Source of the DNA: Clostridia bacterium
GTDB taxonomy: Bacteria > Bacillota > Clostridia > Oscillospirales > CAG-272
DNA length: 6,195 bases
Direction: 5' to 3'
Assembly: GCA_017407375.1 (NCBI GenBank)
Contig: JAFQWT010000174.1
Span: 1-6,195 of the forward strand
Below, piece by piece: positions 5,059 to 6,195 of the stretch (position 1 is the first letter of the stretch; each line of letters starts with the position of its first letter). The notes under the pieces were generated by a model, which saw only the letters and a program-made list of their open reading frames with translations, did no database searches and was not told the origin of the DNA. The position numbers were made by a program, and so were the translations under genes.

Positions 5059-6195
5059 GTTTACAGAATTTTCGTAGAAAAGCGCAAGGGCCTGGAAAAC
5101 GAGGCCCGCGCCCTCTATTCCGAGCTGACAGGGCTCCTCGGCATCTCGCGCCTTACCGGCGTGCGCCTGCTCAACCGCTATGACGTGGAGGGCATTACCG
5201 AGGAGGTCTTTTCCCGCGCGGTCGGCACCGTGTTCTCGGAGCCGCAGCTTGACCTGGTCTACGGGGAGTGCCCCGCTGCCGCGCACGTTCTGGCTGTGGA
5301 GTACCTGCCCGGTCAGTTTGACCAACGCGCCGACTCGGCCGCCCAGTGCATCCAGCTTCTCGCCCAGGTGGAGCGCCCCACCATCCGCACAGCGCGCGTG
5401 TATCTTCTCGAGGGCGCGCTGACCGACTCCGACCTTGAGGCGATCGCCAAGTACATCATCAACCCCGTGGAGGCGCGCCGCGCCTCGCTGCAAAAGCCCG
5501 CGACCCTGGCCGTGCAGTACGAGGTACCGACCGAGGTTGAGACGCTTTCCGGCTTTACCGCGCTCACGGAGGAAGGCCTTGCCGCCTTCCTTACGCGTTA
5601 TGGTCTCGCCATGGACCTTGATGACGTCCGCTTCTGCCGCGATTACTTCAAAAACGAGGAGGGGCGCGACCCCACCCTCACCGAGATCCGCATGATCGAC
5701 ACCTATTGGTCCGACCATTGCCGCCATACCACCTTCCTAACGACCATCGACGACGTCACCTTCGAGGACGAGACGCTGGCCGCCGCGTGGGCCGACTACC
5801 TGGCCGTCCGTGAGGGGCTGGGCCGCAAAAAGCCGAAAAACCTGATGGACGTGGCGACCCTTGCCGTCAAGCAGCTCCGTAAGGACGGCAAGCTTGATAA
5901 GCTCGATGAGTCCGAGGAGATCAACGCCTGCACCGTGAAGATCGACGTCACGGTGGACGGCGTGACCGAGCCCTGGCTCCTCCTCTTTAAGAACGAGACG
6001 CACAACCACCCGACCGAGATCGAGCCGTTTGGCGGTGCCGCCACCTGCATCGGCGGTGCCATCCGCGATCCGCTGTCGGGCCGCTCCTACGTCTATGCCG
6101 CCATGCGCGTGACGGGCGCCGCCGACCCCACCCGCCCCATGGAGGAGACCCTGGAGGGCAAGCTCCCCCAGCGCAAGATCGTCTCGACCGCCGCC
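5056..6195 (+). CDS. purL: Phosphoribosylformylglycinamidine synthase (FGAM synthase), large single-chain form, 3'-truncated by window edge
   Basis: PurL converts FGAR, glutamine and ATP to FGAM (step 4). The frame runs open from ATG 5056 to the last base and gives 380 residues; single-chain enzymes of this type are about 1,200-1,300 residues, so the rest of the synthetase region and the C-terminal glutaminase lie beyond the window. The N-terminus (VYRIFVEKRKG, then GVRLLNRYDVEGI at 35-47) is the PurS-like domain of the clostridial single-chain class (I recall TIGR01857, clade II). It is followed by a helical linker (about 165-215) and the catalytic region with TYWSDHCRHTTF (216-227) and FKNETHNHPTEIEPFGGAAT (311-330), continuing to IGGAIRDPLSGRSYVY. 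The catalytic and substrate-binding histidines in these motifs are intact. Separate purS and purQ genes would not be needed. Translation is probably coupled to purD through the 3-bp spacing. Confidence 0.96.
   Translation, partial: MVYRIFVEKRKGLENEARALYSELTGLLGISRLTGVRLLNRYDVEGITEEVFSRAVGTVFSEPQLDLVYGECPAAAHVLAVEYLPGQFDQRADSAAQCIQLLAQVERPTIRTARVYLLEGALTDSDLEAIAKYIINPVEARRASLQKPATLAVQYEVPTEVETLSGFTALTEEGLAAFLTRYGLAMDLDDVRFCRDYFKNEEGRDPTLTEIRMIDTYWSDHCRHTTFLTTIDDVTFEDETLAAAWADYLAVREGLGRKKPKNLMDVATLAVKQLRKDGKLDKLDESEEINACTVKIDVTVDGVTEPWLLLFKNETHNHPTEIEPFGGAATCIGGAIRDPLSGRSYVYAAMRVTGAADPTRPMEETLEGKLPQRKIVSTAA

Larger units (their letters stand above)
1..6195 (+). other. Polycistronic purine biosynthesis operon (internal section)
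   Basis: Seven genes run in the same direction, with two overlaps (7 and 4 bp) and gaps of 18, 10, 10 and 3 bp. The gaps leave no room for a promoter, purine riboswitch, PurR operator or intrinsic terminator. Because purM and purL are cut by the edges, the operon extends both ways; purF, purE, purC and purB are not in the window. Base composition and codon choice (abundant GGC, GCC, CGC, TCG, CTT) look uniform through all seven genes, including the transporter, so nothing here points to recent insertion of a foreign gene. Confidence 0.85.

Noticed and set aside
3745..5727. Very long open frame of 660 codons on the - strand
   Set aside because: It spans the reverse complement of purD and the start of purL, both of which have unmistakable family motifs. 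Its composition is that of a shadow frame and it would run against the operon.

Overview
The window is a tightly packed stretch of a de novo purine (IMP) biosynthesis operon, with all genes on the + strand. The high GC content, the single-chain PurL of the clostridial type, and IMP cyclohydrolase encoded apart from AICAR formyltransferase together suggest a high-GC anaerobic member of the Clostridia (Oscillospiraceae-like or a related gut lineage). This placement is an inference; no rRNA or other phylogenetic marker is present.

Layout: (1) 1-630, the 3' part of purM (AIR synthetase), cut by the left edge; (2) 624-1235, a compact six-helix membrane protein of the formate/nitrite transporter (FNT) family; (3) 1232-1837, purN (GAR formyltransferase); (4) 1856-2578, a PurO-type IMP cyclohydrolase; (5) 2589-3773, a stand-alone AICAR formyltransferase equivalent to the C-terminal half of PurH; (6) 3784-5052, purD (GAR synthetase); (7) 5056-6195, the 5' part of purL (FGAM synthase), cut by the right edge. 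Intergenic gaps are 18, 10, 10 and 3 bp, and the first two junctions overlap by 7 and 4 bp. No gene-free stretch is long enough to hold a promoter, terminator, riboswitch or RNA gene, so the signals controlling this operon must lie outside the window.

The enzymes cover pathway steps 2 (PurD), 3 (PurN), 4 (PurL), 5 (PurM), 9 (AICARFT) and 10 (IMP cyclohydrolase). PurF, PurE/K, PurC and PurB are not here. Steps 3 and 9 both consume 10-formyltetrahydrofolate.

The most notable point is the FNT-family channel wedged between purM and purN and overlapping both. It retains most of the pore residues of FocA, so the simplest hypothesis is formate movement coupled to the one-carbon demand of purine synthesis, with formate activated by formate-tetrahydrofolate ligase encoded elsewhere. 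The second point is the split of the usual bifunctional PurH into a PurO-type cyclohydrolase and a separate formyltransferase whose sequence looks strikingly like the vertebrate ATIC domain. The remaining genes are ordinary purine enzymes.
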